From: Oscillospiraceae bacterium
Lineage (GTDB): Bacteria > Bacillota > Clostridia > Oscillospirales > CAG-382
Assembly: GCA_015064625.1 (NCBI GenBank)
Contig: SVRW01000005.1
Coordinates: forward strand, 35,152-99,151
Reading direction: 5' to 3'
Length of the DNA stretch: 64,000 nucleotides
The notes beneath the pieces are model-generated. The model was not told the DNA's origin. It did no database searches and saw only the letters and a list, made by a program, of their open reading frames with translations. A program made the position numbers and the translations under genes. Of this stretch, positions 53,401 to 60,744 are shown one piece after another; position 1 is the first letter of the stretch, and every line of letters begins with the position of its first letter.

Positions 53401-54626
53401 TTGTAACGGATGAAAACGGAAAAGCAATATCTTCCGCAATTTCTATAGTTCTTGGAACTGAAAACCGTTTCACAGTAAAAGAGGTTTACGCTCCCGATTA
53501 CGTAGTTATCAATGATACAACGTTTGAAGCAGTACTCACAGAAAATAATCAGATTTTCGAGCTTAATGGCGGAGAACCCATTGTAAACAAAGTAAAAGAG
53601 GGATATATCACTCTTGAAAAACGAGACGAAGAAGGCAAACCTCTTGCTAGAGTTGAATTCACAATTTATGCAGATGCAGAATGTAAAAACGTTGTTGAAG
53701 TGATAACAACAGATGCAAACGGCAAGGGAATAAGCTCTGCTCTCAAGCTTGGAACTTATTATGTTAAAGAAACAAAGGCTGTTGCACCTTATGTTCCCGT
53801 ATATGAAGTATGGTCAGTAACTCTTGCAGAAAACGGCAAGACAGAAAGTCTTACTTCAAGTCCTGTAGTTAACTACTATACGGTGGGTAACATCACTCTT
53901 ACGAAGACGGATGAAAACGGCAAACCTCTTGCCGGAGTTGAATTTACAGTTTATACTCACAGCGGTGCTGTTGTTGAAGTACTTGTAACAGATGCAAACG
54001 GTGTTGCAACATCCAAAGCACTTCCTATAAAGAACGCTGAAGGAACAGTTTATATTGTTAAGGAAACAAAGGGTATAAACGGCTATGAAATGGATAGCAC
54101 GGAATACACAGTTCTTCTTAAGAATGAAGGCGAAACTGTTGCTGTAAATGGTGGAAAAGCGATTATCAACAAGAAGATAAAGGGTAGCCTTACAGTTACT
54201 TATAAATCTGAAAATGATGCCGATGACCAGTCTGTAACGGTTAACGTTCAGATAGGCGGCAACGCTTACGTTGGTGAATACAGCCTAAACGGAGTGATTT
54301 ACGAAACAACAGACGGAACAGTCACAGTAAAAGACGGTGATTCCTTCGTAATAGAAATGGAATGTGGCGAAACTTATACGGTTTATGCTTCCACAGATTC
54401 TCTTGAAAATCTCGTTTCCATTACCTATAACGGAGTGGAAGCAGAAAATGCTTCAGGTACGATAACCGAAGAAAACCTCAATCAAAGAGTTGATATCGTA
54501 GCATTATTTGAAGCACCTGCTAAACCTGGCGATATGGGTACTATATTCTTCTTCTCCATTCTTGCAGCAGTATCTGCATTCGGAATGGCAGTTCTTCAAT
54601 CTAAAAAGAGAAGAATAAGAGGATAA
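47466..54626 (+). CDS. Giant surface adhesin: beta-helix-like region plus eleven SpaA-type repeats
   Basis: The protein has 2386 residues. The signal peptide is 1-46. Residues about 400-895 are a Gly-rich repeat region built on a GxVYGG motif, with Val/Asn/Thr-rich strands between; it looks like a parallel beta-helix. Residues about 1163-2236 hold eleven SpaA/Cna-B-like domains of 85-110 residues. Each opens with a Lys strand (TLTKxDENG), contains GVEFTIY and VTDANG, and has the VKET glutamate expected for intramolecular isopeptide bonds. A different beta domain follows, then PGDMG, one membrane helix and KKRRIRG. No LPXTG is present. Repeats 4-7 and 8-11 are duplicated blocks. It is probably a long stalk for adhesion; its ligand is unknown. 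Confidence 0.9.
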   Translation: MNTMVAKYTAVQKLLAVVLLFSVFATTVLTTNLGFDGIFGKDAKAAIDGVITSFLDVPTEKIEVDAGITQDKIGLPSVIGAVVEKDGLSKKVYFDALWECDDFSEATALHTEYVFRLAASSVPAKISEGVELPSVAVSSGKYCIKGFKEISADLVAKAVTPNEQVTLPATVEAFVGNDTEATNVKVNWVSFMETVEGGVTRAFTDIGSKHAFKAEIAETDKYYLSPELLDFKIAAYSVPFITIYVISDAVAFVGGTNGFANLTAAYDYINQNGGSGTIIINDHYDYFVSDRDFDPSLTIVKSMGDNYSDSYFSEPAHSGMVVIKGNTPNAVLEFSYRFYVNGDLMFKDIHLRTKNAMKERIYANGNDLVFGTGVTCSWGNELSEGYIKEYSNAFRIYGGSASTDVYGDTRVVLLSGDYYLVRGGNEEGGTVYGNTYVYLGGTAHTYYQLMGGSRRGLVKGSSCVIVNGNAVADSLSGGSDEAPSGAVFGGGLEGTVEGDRDGDGISEGICHALINGGTLNAPVTGTGKTGDYKANVSVTVCGNAVVKSGNEGSVYGIGHGPATSTTGKDVLINVFCNAKLVSNGTTNAHIYGTNTSKVTNSNIVINVYGNASVEGSVNGGAFVANSGIGNEIFGKKVINVNIFDSAFVKFNVYGGSLRKGVYGDTNVTVKGNATVKGDVYGGGQGATTVNTTNEYGKAFDTTVLIEGNVTVGNVFGGGNYGYNTGNSTITVKQAKVGGSVYGGSSYGGVYGKSTVNIYNSHVEESVYGGNKENSVVYANSLSSEVNLFGADVKGSVYGGSKNSAAGNTTVNVTDSKIGTSVFGGSEAGTAENTVVNVLGSTVISGNVYGAGNSGNVTKATINVNSGFVNSIYGGGINGYSAGVEINVGGTEDDFTFEISGDINGLPQSPADDSEIASNFTARSIYVLNFNKFYGFDGKTFEGCGSVKSISNFSEVNVIDSYLTFVGTEGEYFTGITALNLDADSKLELPSKAVICSAFTEGGIYSTAKTNVLPATFNAEKGSAISMMARTLTDKEEIEANGKVSAILTVYGKIIGECDLHLVGEKKSGTYVTSFMDGSSVGDSIETSTSDYFYKNGEGVRTGTDRNFDKFMADGFDEGTFKMVGLDEVHSTNRVFTTVSNGSFGLLDSKNTANWIIWTAESYANIAIFKEGETNIGGTTAPLAGVEFTIYSDKECKNPIESVITNEKGYAISSDLYANNVTYFVKETKTGDGYTLDEKVYSVTLTNEDTGKTVALTDSAIINYLKYGEIKIVKKSDDGVLLEGVSFLVTGPNGFSKTIVTDASGFASTGKVLYGAYTVEELSNPNPGFVALSYVENVTIGDGANVITLDVTNNRVTGKVTLTKVDENGNTLSGVVFNVYSDESLDTLVDTITTNANGYAETKDLTIYGASTTYYVVEAVAAEGFILREDVFAVTLTPDSNVGIAADDGDRVIRNYFKKATIAISKKGVNDALLEGVVFGIYADKECTDLVETIVTDVAGSAVSKALKLGTYYVKEISNPDKTYIVSETVYTFELTENGKVYSETVYNVKTGAYISLEKVDSHGNKMAGVKFEIRNSAGELVETIVTDENGKAISSAISITLGTENIFTVKEVYAPDYVFINDTTFEAILTENNQIFEINGGEPIVNKVKEGYLTLEKENEKGEKLSGVEFTVYSDKALTNVVATIVTDANGKGVSTNLPFGTYYVKETANPDKAYVIDTTIHTVEINEENGKVTDEKLYVPVSERPIVNFHAMGCISIIKQDEDGKALAGVEFTIYDSDMNHVSTVYTGADGKVTTCNLIIKDGVNGTKYYVVETATLDGYILDNTKYEAVLKVNGEIVAINAGEAIVNYYKRAQISILKKGENDALLEGVVFGVYADKECTDLVETIVTDAKGTAVSKALKLGTYYVKEISNPDKTYIVSETVYTFELTENGKVYSETVYNVKTGAYISLEKVDSHGNKVAGVKFEIRNAAGELVETIVTDENGKAISSAISIVLGTENRFTVKEVYAPDYVVINDTTFEAVLTENNQIFELNGGEPIVNKVKEGYITLEKRDEEGKPLARVEFTIYADAECKNVVEVITTDANGKGISSALKLGTYYVKETKAVAPYVPVYEVWSVTLAENGKTESLTSSPVVNYYTVGNITLTKTDENGKPLAGVEFTVYTHSGAVVEVLVTDANGVATSKALPIKNAEGTVYIVKETKGINGYEMDSTEYTVLLKNEGETVAVNGGKAIINKKIKGSLTVTYKSENDADDQSVTVNVQIGGNAYVGEYSLNGVIYETTDGTVTVKDGDSFVIEMECGETYTVYASTDSLENLVSITYNGVEAENASGTITEENLNQRVDIVALFEAPAKPGDMGTIFFFSILAAVSAFGMAVLQSKKRRIRG
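51845..53615 (+). repeat. 1185-nt-period duplication inside the adhesin gene
   Basis: DNA at about 51845-52430 reappears at about 53030-53615 with very few differences (for example GAAGGG at 51885 and 53070, ATTTCC at 52011 and 53196). The period is 1185 nt or 395 codons. Three SpaA repeats are near-identical within it, which suggests a recent duplication or gene conversion. Confidence 0.9.
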
Positions 54627-54640
54627 TTACCTAAATTAAA

Positions 54641-54677
54641 GCGGAGCCGAAAAAAACGGCTCCGCACACTCTTTTTT
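54641..54677 (+). terminator. Terminator of adhesin gene
   Basis: Stem GCGGAGCCG/CGGCTCCGC (54641-54649 with 54657-54665), then T6 at 54672-54677. Confidence 0.9.
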
Positions 54678-54695
54678 ATGGTGATAGGTGTTAAA

Positions 54696-55481
54696 ATGAA
54701 AAGAAGAGTAATTGAAAAAGTTTCAATTCTTATATGCTTGATTTTATGTTTATCCTTCGTTGTTTCTTGTACGAACAAGGATGATTCTTTATACGTAGAC
54801 ATTTTGAAAAGCGTTCCAGAACAGTATAAGAAGCTTGAAGGCGTAAAAGCTATTGGAGAAATCCAGAAAAAACACAAAGAAAAAAGTTATATCAGAATGT
54901 ATGATGAGGCAAGCTTGACATCGTCAGAAATTGCTGGTATTATAGGTGTGGATCAGTCATACGTCACTAAGGACGGCTCTGTCTGTATGGAAATGGAATA
55001 TTATTTTGATTACACAGGCGATATTAAAAAGCAAACGAGCATCATTTCCATGGTTTTAAAGTTTGATATCCAAGGACAGTCTGTTGAAAATGAGATCATC
55101 TCAGAAACCTTGGTTTTGGGAGATGAAAAATATGAGTTTGACCATCCTGCCAAAAAATACTATGATTTGGATATGGAGATTCCCGAAAATATAGTTGGCG
55201 TTTTGCTTGAATTCTCAAATGTAACGTCTTCTGAAACGAAGAAAGAAACAGTTGAAGGAGTTAAATACACTGCTGATTGGTTTGCCGTTAAAGACGGCTC
55301 TCCTTGGGGAATTTTATCTAAAGATGGAGAAGCATCGTATATAAGCATATATGAAACGGTAGGAGAAAGACAAATCAGATTTGATATGAAAATAGAGTAC
55401 GGCGATGATATCTCTGCTGAAGATTTCAAAATACCCAAAGGATATACAGACGGGGATTTGAGTGAGTCATCTCAGGCATAG
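54696..55481 (+). CDS. Lipoprotein of unknown function
   Basis: A 261-residue protein from the ATG at 54696 (TAGGTG upstream; an ATG six codons earlier lies against the terminator T run). The signal core LILCLILCLSFVVSC ends in a lipobox Cys at about 24. The mature part is beta-rich and acidic with no recognised domain; the layout (SVPEQYKKLEGVKAIGE, then long strands) resembles outer-leaflet lipoproteins of the LolA/LppX kind, but this is weak. No clear promoter was found, so it may rely on read-through from the adhesin gene. Confidence 0.75.
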   Translation: MKRRVIEKVSILICLILCLSFVVSCTNKDDSLYVDILKSVPEQYKKLEGVKAIGEIQKKHKEKSYIRMYDEASLTSSEIAGIIGVDQSYVTKDGSVCMEMEYYFDYTGDIKKQTSIISMVLKFDIQGQSVENEIISETLVLGDEKYEFDHPAKKYYDLDMEIPENIVGVLLEFSNVTSSETKKETVEGVKYTADWFAVKDGSPWGILSKDGEASYISIYETVGERQIRFDMKIEYGDDISAEDFKIPKGYTDGDLSESSQA

Positions 55482-55502
55482 TCTCTTACTGGTCTTTTTT
55501 CT

Positions 55503-55550
55503 TACTGGGTCTTTTTGAAAAAAGACCCAGACCCAAAAACTTTAAACGCT
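55503..55550. repeat. Dispersed hairpin repeat, copy C
   Basis: CTGGGTCTTT/AAAGACCCAG hairpin (55505-55530) preceded by TTA and followed by ACCCAAAAACTTTAAACGC. It is the same family as 41699 and 57754, and lies just after the lipoprotein gene as a likely terminator. An extra ACTGGTCTTTTTT stands directly before it. Confidence 0.75.
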
Positions 55551-55611
55551 TTTTTATTAAATAGCGGTATAGCTTTGAAACCTTTTGAAAAAATGATAAA
55601 ATAATTGGTAA

Positions 55612-55650
55612 AACAAAAACGGGGTTGTTGCTTAATTCAACAGCCCCGTT
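55612..55650 (-). terminator. Terminator of minus-strand lipoprotein gene
   Basis: On the minus strand, AACGGGGCTGTTG/CAACAACCCCGTT stem (55650-55638 with 55630-55618, one G-U pair) followed by TTTTTGTTTT. Confidence 0.85.
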
Positions 55651-55655
55651 GGGTT

Positions 55656-56297
55656 TTAATCACTCATATAATGATTTACAATGCTGAAATAAATAATTTT
55701 TCCGCTTTTGTCGAATCTGAAAAGATATTTTGCGTAGTTTCCTGTTGTTTTACGGCTTCCGTAAGTTATTTCGGAAAAATCCGAATGTGTTTCTGTTGTT
55801 TCGGGTTCTCCGTATTTTTCGGTTATTGAAGCTTTCGTTGCATCGTTAAGCAAGAAATTGTCAGCTATATAAATCTGAGCTGTTCCCGAAAAATCGTATG
55901 AAAGTCTTCCAACAGGACATTCTGCAAAGGATAATTCTTTTTTTGTAGGGTTGATTACCTGAATGTCAAAGGTGGTTTCTCCCTTGGACAAAGTAGCGCT
56001 TTCGATATATCCTGCTTTCAACGTCTGAACGTCATTTCCTGAAATGCTCCATCCGTCTGAAATAAAGGAATTTTGAAGCATGGGAAGCTTGTAAACTTCT
56101 TCATCTATCTGAAGGCTGAATTGAAACAAATCTACAGAAAGATACGCACTTTCGTGCCCCAAAGCATCTTCGGAGGTGGTAACCTTAGATTCTTCGCTTC
56201 CTTCGGATACATCTTCGCTTACGCTTTCATCTGCCCCGCAGGATGCAAGGCAGATGACGCAGAATAACAAAAGCAATAAAATAATTCTTTTACTCAT
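55656..56297 (-). CDS. Lipoprotein of unknown function
   Basis: A 213-residue protein with lipobox LASC (lipidated Cys about 20) and a Ser/Glu-rich tether to about residue 45. It was not recognised. The second half carries LNDATKASITEKYGEPE, a segment that recalls short repeats of bacterial cell-surface lipoproteins, then ends KYLFRFDKSGKIIYFSI. It starts 8 nt after the glyQS stop, so it is probably co-transcribed with that housekeeping gene. Confidence 0.75.
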   Translation of the reverse strand: MSKRIILLLLLFCVICLASCGADESVSEDVSEGSEESKVTTSEDALGHESAYLSVDLFQFSLQIDEEVYKLPMLQNSFISDGWSISGNDVQTLKAGYIESATLSKGETTFDIQVINPTKKELSFAECPVGRLSYDFSGTAQIYIADNFLLNDATKASITEKYGEPETTETHSDFSEITYGSRKTTGNYAKYLFRFDKSGKIIYFSIVNHYMSD

Positions 56298-56305
56298 ATT
56301 TCAAA

Positions 56306-57685
56306 TTAAAACTTGAGCTTTTCAGCGAGATAAGCCTCAAGCTCGGCAATAGGAATACGAACCTGTTCCATGGAGTCTCTTTCTCTTACTGTAACTGCGT
56401 TGTCTGTTTCGGAATCAAAGTCATAAGTAATGCAGAAAGGAGTGCCAATTTCGTCTTGTCTGCGGTAACGCTTACCGATAGAACCAGCTTCATCGTAGTC
56501 AACCATAAAGTTTTTCTGAAGCATATTGTAAACTTCCGTTGCTTTTTCGCCAAGCTTTTTGGAAAGCGGAAGAACGCAAGCTTTGAAGGGTGCAAGTGCT
56601 GGATGCAAGTGGAGAACAACACGGACGTCGTTCTTTTCTGCATCAATCACTTCTTCATCGTATGCTTCGCAAAGGAAAGCGAGAGCAACACGGTCTGCAC
56701 CAAGGGAGGGTTCAACAACGTGAGGAATGTATTTTTCGTTTGTTTCGGGGTCGAAGTATTCAAGTGGCTTACCGCTATGGTTAGAGTGCTGTGTAAGGTC
56801 GAAGCTGCCACGGTCAGCAATTCCCCAAAGCTCGCCCCAACCGAATGGGAACATAAATTCGATGTCTGTTGTTGCCGTTGAATAGTGAGAAAGTTCTTCC
56901 TGTGAATGGTCACGAAGCTTGAGGTTTTCTTCTTTCATGCCAAGAGAAAGGAGCCAGTTGTAGCAATAGTTTCTCCAATACTGGAACCACTGCATATTAG
57001 TACCTGGTTTTATAAAGAATTCAAGTTCCATCTGTTCGAATTCTCTTGTACGGAACGTGAAGTTACCGGGAGTAATTTCGTTACGGAAGGATTTGCCTAC
57101 CTGACATACACCGAAAGGAAGCTTCTTTCTTGTAGTTCTCTGGATATTTGCAAAGTTTACGAATATACCTTGCGCCGTTTCAGGACGGAGATAAATTTCG
57201 TTTTTAGCATCTTCAGTTACGCCCTGGAAAGTTTTGAACATAAGGTTGAATTTGCGGATATCTGTGAAGTTTTTGCTTCCGCAGTCTGGGCAGGCAATGC
57301 CTTTTTCCTCAATAAACGCTTTCATTTCAGCATTGGACCAGCCTGCACATTCGTACCCTGCATCTTCAATAAGTTTGTCTGCACGGTGACGTGTTTTACA
57401 GTCTTTACAGTCCATAAGTGGGTCGGAAAATCCGCCAACGTGACCTGATGCTACCCAAACCTGTGGGTTCATAAGGAGTGCTGCGTCGATACCCACGTTG
57501 TAGGGGCTTTCCTGTACGAATTTTTTCCACCATGCTTTTTTAACGTTGTTTTTGAATTCAACGCCTAAAGGACCGTAGTCCCAAGTGTTTGCAAGACCGC
57601 CGTAGATTTCGCTACCGCTGTAAACGAAACCTCTGTTTTTACAAAACGCAACGATCTTTTCCATTGTTTTTTCTGTGTTTTTCAT
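56306..57685 (-). CDS. glyQS: Glycyl-tRNA synthetase (homodimeric, eukaryote-like type)
   Basis: A 459-residue class II synthetase for tRNA-Gly. It shows [54 protein letters not shown] (seen as RNEITPG and [11 protein letters not shown]) and PSLGADR, with the C-terminal anticodon domain. CKDCK and CPDCG supply zinc ligands in an insertion. The leader has no T-box motif; a GGGCATC/GATGTCC hairpin sits directly before the start. Confidence 0.97.
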   Translation of the reverse strand: MKNTEKTMEKIVAFCKNRGFVYSGSEIYGGLANTWDYGPLGVEFKNNVKKAWWKKFVQESPYNVGIDAALLMNPQVWVASGHVGGFSDPLMDCKDCKTRHRADKLIEDAGYECAGWSNAEMKAFIEEKGIACPDCGSKNFTDIRKFNLMFKTFQGVTEDAKNEIYLRPETAQGIFVNFANIQRTTRKKLPFGVCQVGKSFRNEITPGNFTFRTREFEQMELEFFIKPGTNMQWFQYWRNYCYNWLLSLGMKEENLKLRDHSQEELSHYSTATTDIEFMFPFGWGELWGIADRGSFDLTQHSNHSGKPLEYFDPETNEKYIPHVVEPSLGADRVALAFLCEAYDEEVIDAEKNDVRVVLHLHPALAPFKACVLPLSKKLGEKATEVYNMLQKNFMVDYDEAGSIGKRYRRQDEIGTPFCITYDFDSETDNAVTVRERDSMEQVRIPIAELEAYLAEKLKF

Positions 57686-57753
57686 GTTTCTTCCATTCGG
57701 ACATCCGGCTGATGCCCGCCTTTCTGAATTTATTATTATTTTATTTTATTTGT

Positions 57754-57810
57754 TACTGGGGACTTTTTTCAAAAAGTCCCCAGACCCCAAAAATTTTAAT
57801 TGCTATGCTT
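57754..57810. repeat. Dispersed hairpin repeat, copy B
   Basis: CTGGGGACTTTTT/AAAAAGTCCCCAG hairpin (57756-57783), preceded by TTA and followed by ACCCCAAAAATTTTAATTGC. It lies between the ABC operon end and glyQS; on the minus strand it can terminate the ABC transcript. Confidence 0.78.
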
Positions 57811-57878
57811 TTTATTTTTAAGCCAGACCTCATGATAAAAATCTTTAAATCAATGTCGCGCAGCGCATTATCCGTCCG

Positions 57879-60182
57879 CTATGACTCTGCCATTTGCCTT
57901 TGGGCTGATACAAGCTTGTAATATCTGCCTTTCTTTTGGAGTAACTCCTTATGAGTTCCTTCTTCCTCAACCTTGCCTTCGTCAAATACCACTATTTTAT
58001 TTGCGTTTCGTAAGGTGGAGAGTCTGTGAGCTATGGCTACAGTTGTTTTTCCTTTGGTTATTCTTGCAAGAGCTTCCTGAATTAGCTTTTCTGTCTCGAT
58101 GTCAAGAGCGGCTGTTGCTTCGTCAAGAATAAGTATGTCAGGGTCACGAAGAACAGCTCTTGCTATAGCGATTCTCTGTCGTTCACCACCCGAAAGTGAC
58201 ATTCCTTTTTCGCTGATATACGTATTATACCCATCAGGGAGCTTCATTATAAACTCGTGAGCACGAGCCGCCTTTGCTGCGGCTATAATTTCTTCAAATG
58301 TTGCGTCGGGTTTTGCATATTTGATGTTGGATTCTATTGTTCCTTTGAATAAATACGTTTCCTGGAGAACAACACCTATTCGGCTTCTCAGATAGCTTTG
58401 TGAATAATCCTTAATGTTGACACCGTCAATAAGAATCTCACCGTTTGTCACATCATAAAGGCGCATGAGCAGGTTTATAGCTGTGGATTTTCCCACACCG
58501 CTTCTTCCAACAAGTCCCACCATTTCGCCTGCTTTTACAGTAAGGTTTGCTCCTTTCAATACAGGCTTGTACTCATCGTATCCGAAATGAACGTTTTCAA
58601 ATGTGATGTCACCTTTTATGGGCTTTTCAACGTTCATTCCCGTTTCCTCAACGGCGGGTTTTTCTTCAATGATCTCATATAGCTTGAACGCTGATGTTAG
58701 CGCTCGTGAAAGCTGACGTGGTACCATTGCCATCCAACGCAGAGGTCCGTATACAAGAGAAACGTATGCGGAAAGCTTTGAAATCTGACCGATAGTCATA
58801 TCTCCGCTTAAAACCTTATAGCCTACAAAAATGAGAACAACGTATTCTCCTGATGCCATAAAGAAGTTTATCACTGGGAAAAGGAGATTCCACATTTTTT
58901 CATTCTGTTCTTCGATTCTGGCTTGCTTGGCAGAAGCGTCGCAATAGCGTTTTTCTTCTGCTTTTTCCATTCCGAAGGCTTTAACTATTCTTATTCCTTG
59001 GAATATATCGTGAAGAACGTTGCTTGATTCTGTGGAGGCTTGCCATTGTCTGTGATAAATTCTTCTGATATACGATCTGATGAAGTAAAATCCCATAACT
59101 ATAAGGGGAACGGGGATAAGTATCAAAAGTGCCATTAAGGGATTTATTATAAACAGTACGGGAATTATTGTAATAAACACAAGCCCTTGCTGTAATATTT
59201 GGGGAACGATATCAAGGATACATTGTTTTACAACGTTTGTATCATTGGAAAGTCTTGATATATATTCCCCCGCCATTCTGTTATTGATATTAGCCATTGA
59301 AAGCTTCTGTATTTTCTGGAAAATGGCGTTTTTCATGCTGACTGAGATTTTTTGTCCGATTCTCGTCATCAGTATGGAACGAAAAATCTGAACTATTACA
59401 ATTGTAAAAGCTGTCAGTGCCATAACAGCAACAAAAACAAGATAACTCCCCTCGCTTGCTCCGTCTGCCTTAAGATAATCATCTATCATTATCTGGTTGA
59501 TTTGCGGAGCTACAAGCTGAAGTATACTTACTGCAAAAAACAGTAAAACCGCGCCTGAAAGCTTAAGCTTATGCGGGGTTACGAATGTCCATAACCATGT
59601 AAGTAAAGGTTTTTTCTCTGAACAATGGGGACAAACTCCACCTCGTGGCGGAAGTCTTCTTCCGCATTTTTGACATTTTCCGTTTGTAGCGTGAGGCCCT
59701 TTTCCAGCTATGTGTGGGGGAGGACCGTGATGACCACCGTGTGGTGGACCTTTGCGCTCTTGCAGTTCTGCATCTTTTGGCTTTTCTCCTGCACTTTTGC
59801 TAAAAAGTCCTTCTACTGAAATTCCTTCGTCAGCGAAAATGTCCGTAAGACGTTTCAAGTCTTCCGTGAGAGAAAGTCCTAAACGGAAAAGCTCTGTTTC
59901 ATGTCCATCTATTGTAGCTTCAACAGCGTTTGAAGCGTAATACTCGCGGACAAATACTTTTTCAATTTGTGATAATTCGTATATAGCGGGGGTCTTTTCA
60001 CCCTCTTCGAGTAAATAAAGCTTTCCCTTTAAGAAAGTAATTGCGCCTTTGCAGAATTCACCGTTTTTCCCAATATTAAAATTAAAGGTTGGATTATCCT
60101 TCGGAAAATTGGGGACGGCAGCGGCGAGGGAAAGATTTACTGACTTGTATACGTCAGTTTCTTTTTTCTTCCTAAATATCAT
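57879..60182 (-). CDS. ABC exporter (fused permease/ATPase) with N-terminal domain and zinc ribbon
   Basis: A 767-residue type IV ABC exporter. An N-terminal PH-like domain of about 130 residues is followed by a His/Pro/Gly-rich linker (about 145-166) and a zinc ribbon (C170, C173, C184, C187). Then six membrane helices (about 195-480) and an ATPase with GRSGVGKST, LSGGERQR and LILDEATAALD, all intact. The substrate is unknown. It is third in the operon with a second ABC exporter and a DUF1854 protein. Proteins of this set have been named cyanophycin-metabolism-associated elsewhere, but no cyanophycin gene is here. Confidence 0.9.
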   Translation of the reverse strand: MIFRKKKETDVYKSVNLSLAAAVPNFPKDNPTFNFNIGKNGEFCKGAITFLKGKLYLLEEGEKTPAIYELSQIEKVFVREYYASNAVEATIDGHETELFRLGLSLTEDLKRLTDIFADEGISVEGLFSKSAGEKPKDAELQERKGPPHGGHHGPPPHIAGKGPHATNGKCQKCGRRLPPRGGVCPHCSEKKPLLTWLWTFVTPHKLKLSGAVLLFFAVSILQLVAPQINQIMIDDYLKADGASEGSYLVFVAVMALTAFTIVIVQIFRSILMTRIGQKISVSMKNAIFQKIQKLSMANINNRMAGEYISRLSNDTNVVKQCILDIVPQILQQGLVFITIIPVLFIINPLMALLILIPVPLIVMGFYFIRSYIRRIYHRQWQASTESSNVLHDIFQGIRIVKAFGMEKAEEKRYCDASAKQARIEEQNEKMWNLLFPVINFFMASGEYVVLIFVGYKVLSGDMTIGQISKLSAYVSLVYGPLRWMAMVPRQLSRALTSAFKLYEIIEEKPAVEETGMNVEKPIKGDITFENVHFGYDEYKPVLKGANLTVKAGEMVGLVGRSGVGKSTAINLLMRLYDVTNGEILIDGVNIKDYSQSYLRSRIGVVLQETYLFKGTIESNIKYAKPDATFEEIIAAAKAARAHEFIMKLPDGYNTYISEKGMSLSGGERQRIAIARAVLRDPDILILDEATAALDIETEKLIQEALARITKGKTTVAIAHRLSTLRNANKIVVFDEGKVEEEGTHKELLQKKGRYYKLVSAQRQMAES

Positions 60183-60196
60183 TGAAATACCCCGCT

Positions 60197-60742
60197 TTAC
60201 AGATAAAGCTCTATTTTCTTGTAGCTTGAAGGCTCAAGAGTGTATATGTCTTTTATCATATATCTACTGTCGTTTGAATCCAGTATAACGACAAGGTTTT
60301 CGCTCAGCTTGACGATGCTTTTATACGTATCCTTAACAGTAAACTCCGCTTCTCCTCTGTCTGTCTGAACCTTCCAGAAGGAAAATCCAAACTGCTCTTT
60401 TATGGATATGATTTTTTCAATGTTTGGCATGAAATATTTTCTATCAAGAGATTTCATAATCAGATTTCTTGATTCTTCGCTGAACTCTGCAATATCTTTT
60501 ATCATTCCGTATTCATACCCTGAAATATCAACGACGGAAATGTACTTGTCAGGATTGTTGAAAGGAAAAGCTCTGTGGAGAAAAACTCTGCCAAGGTCTT
60601 GCCATTCTGGCTCTTTTACAGTTTCTTCTTCCAAATCATATTCGGATTTGGGAGGAATAAATGCTTTCAGCGCAAGAAATCCGTCTTTGTCATAGAATTT
60701 CGCATTTTCTTCGTTTAAATATGTAATTCCTGAAATTTCCAT
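60197..60742 (-). CDS. DUF1854 family protein
   Basis: A 181-residue soluble protein. The order LTYLNEENA-like start, AFPFNNPDKYISVVD, YGMIKDI, RYFMPNI-like and FWKVQTDRG, then DSRYMIKDI, fits DUF1854, a family found with ABC exporters. The function is unknown; it probably associates with the flanking transporters. It starts 2 nt after the first exporter (TTGGAG upstream) and ends 14 nt before the second. Confidence 0.85.
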   Translation of the reverse strand: MEISGITYLNEENAKFYDKDGFLALKAFIPPKSEYDLEEETVKEPEWQDLGRVFLHRAFPFNNPDKYISVVDISGYEYGMIKDIAEFSEESRNLIMKSLDRKYFMPNIEKIISIKEQFGFSFWKVQTDRGEAEFTVKDTYKSIVKLSENLVVILDSNDSRYMIKDIYTLEPSSYKKIELYL

Positions 60743-60744
60743 GT

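Noticed and set aside
47466..54626. Toxin or autotransporter reading of the giant gene
   Set aside because: No beta-barrel, toxin or peptidase motif; the Gram-positive context and SpaA repeats fit an adhesin stalk better.
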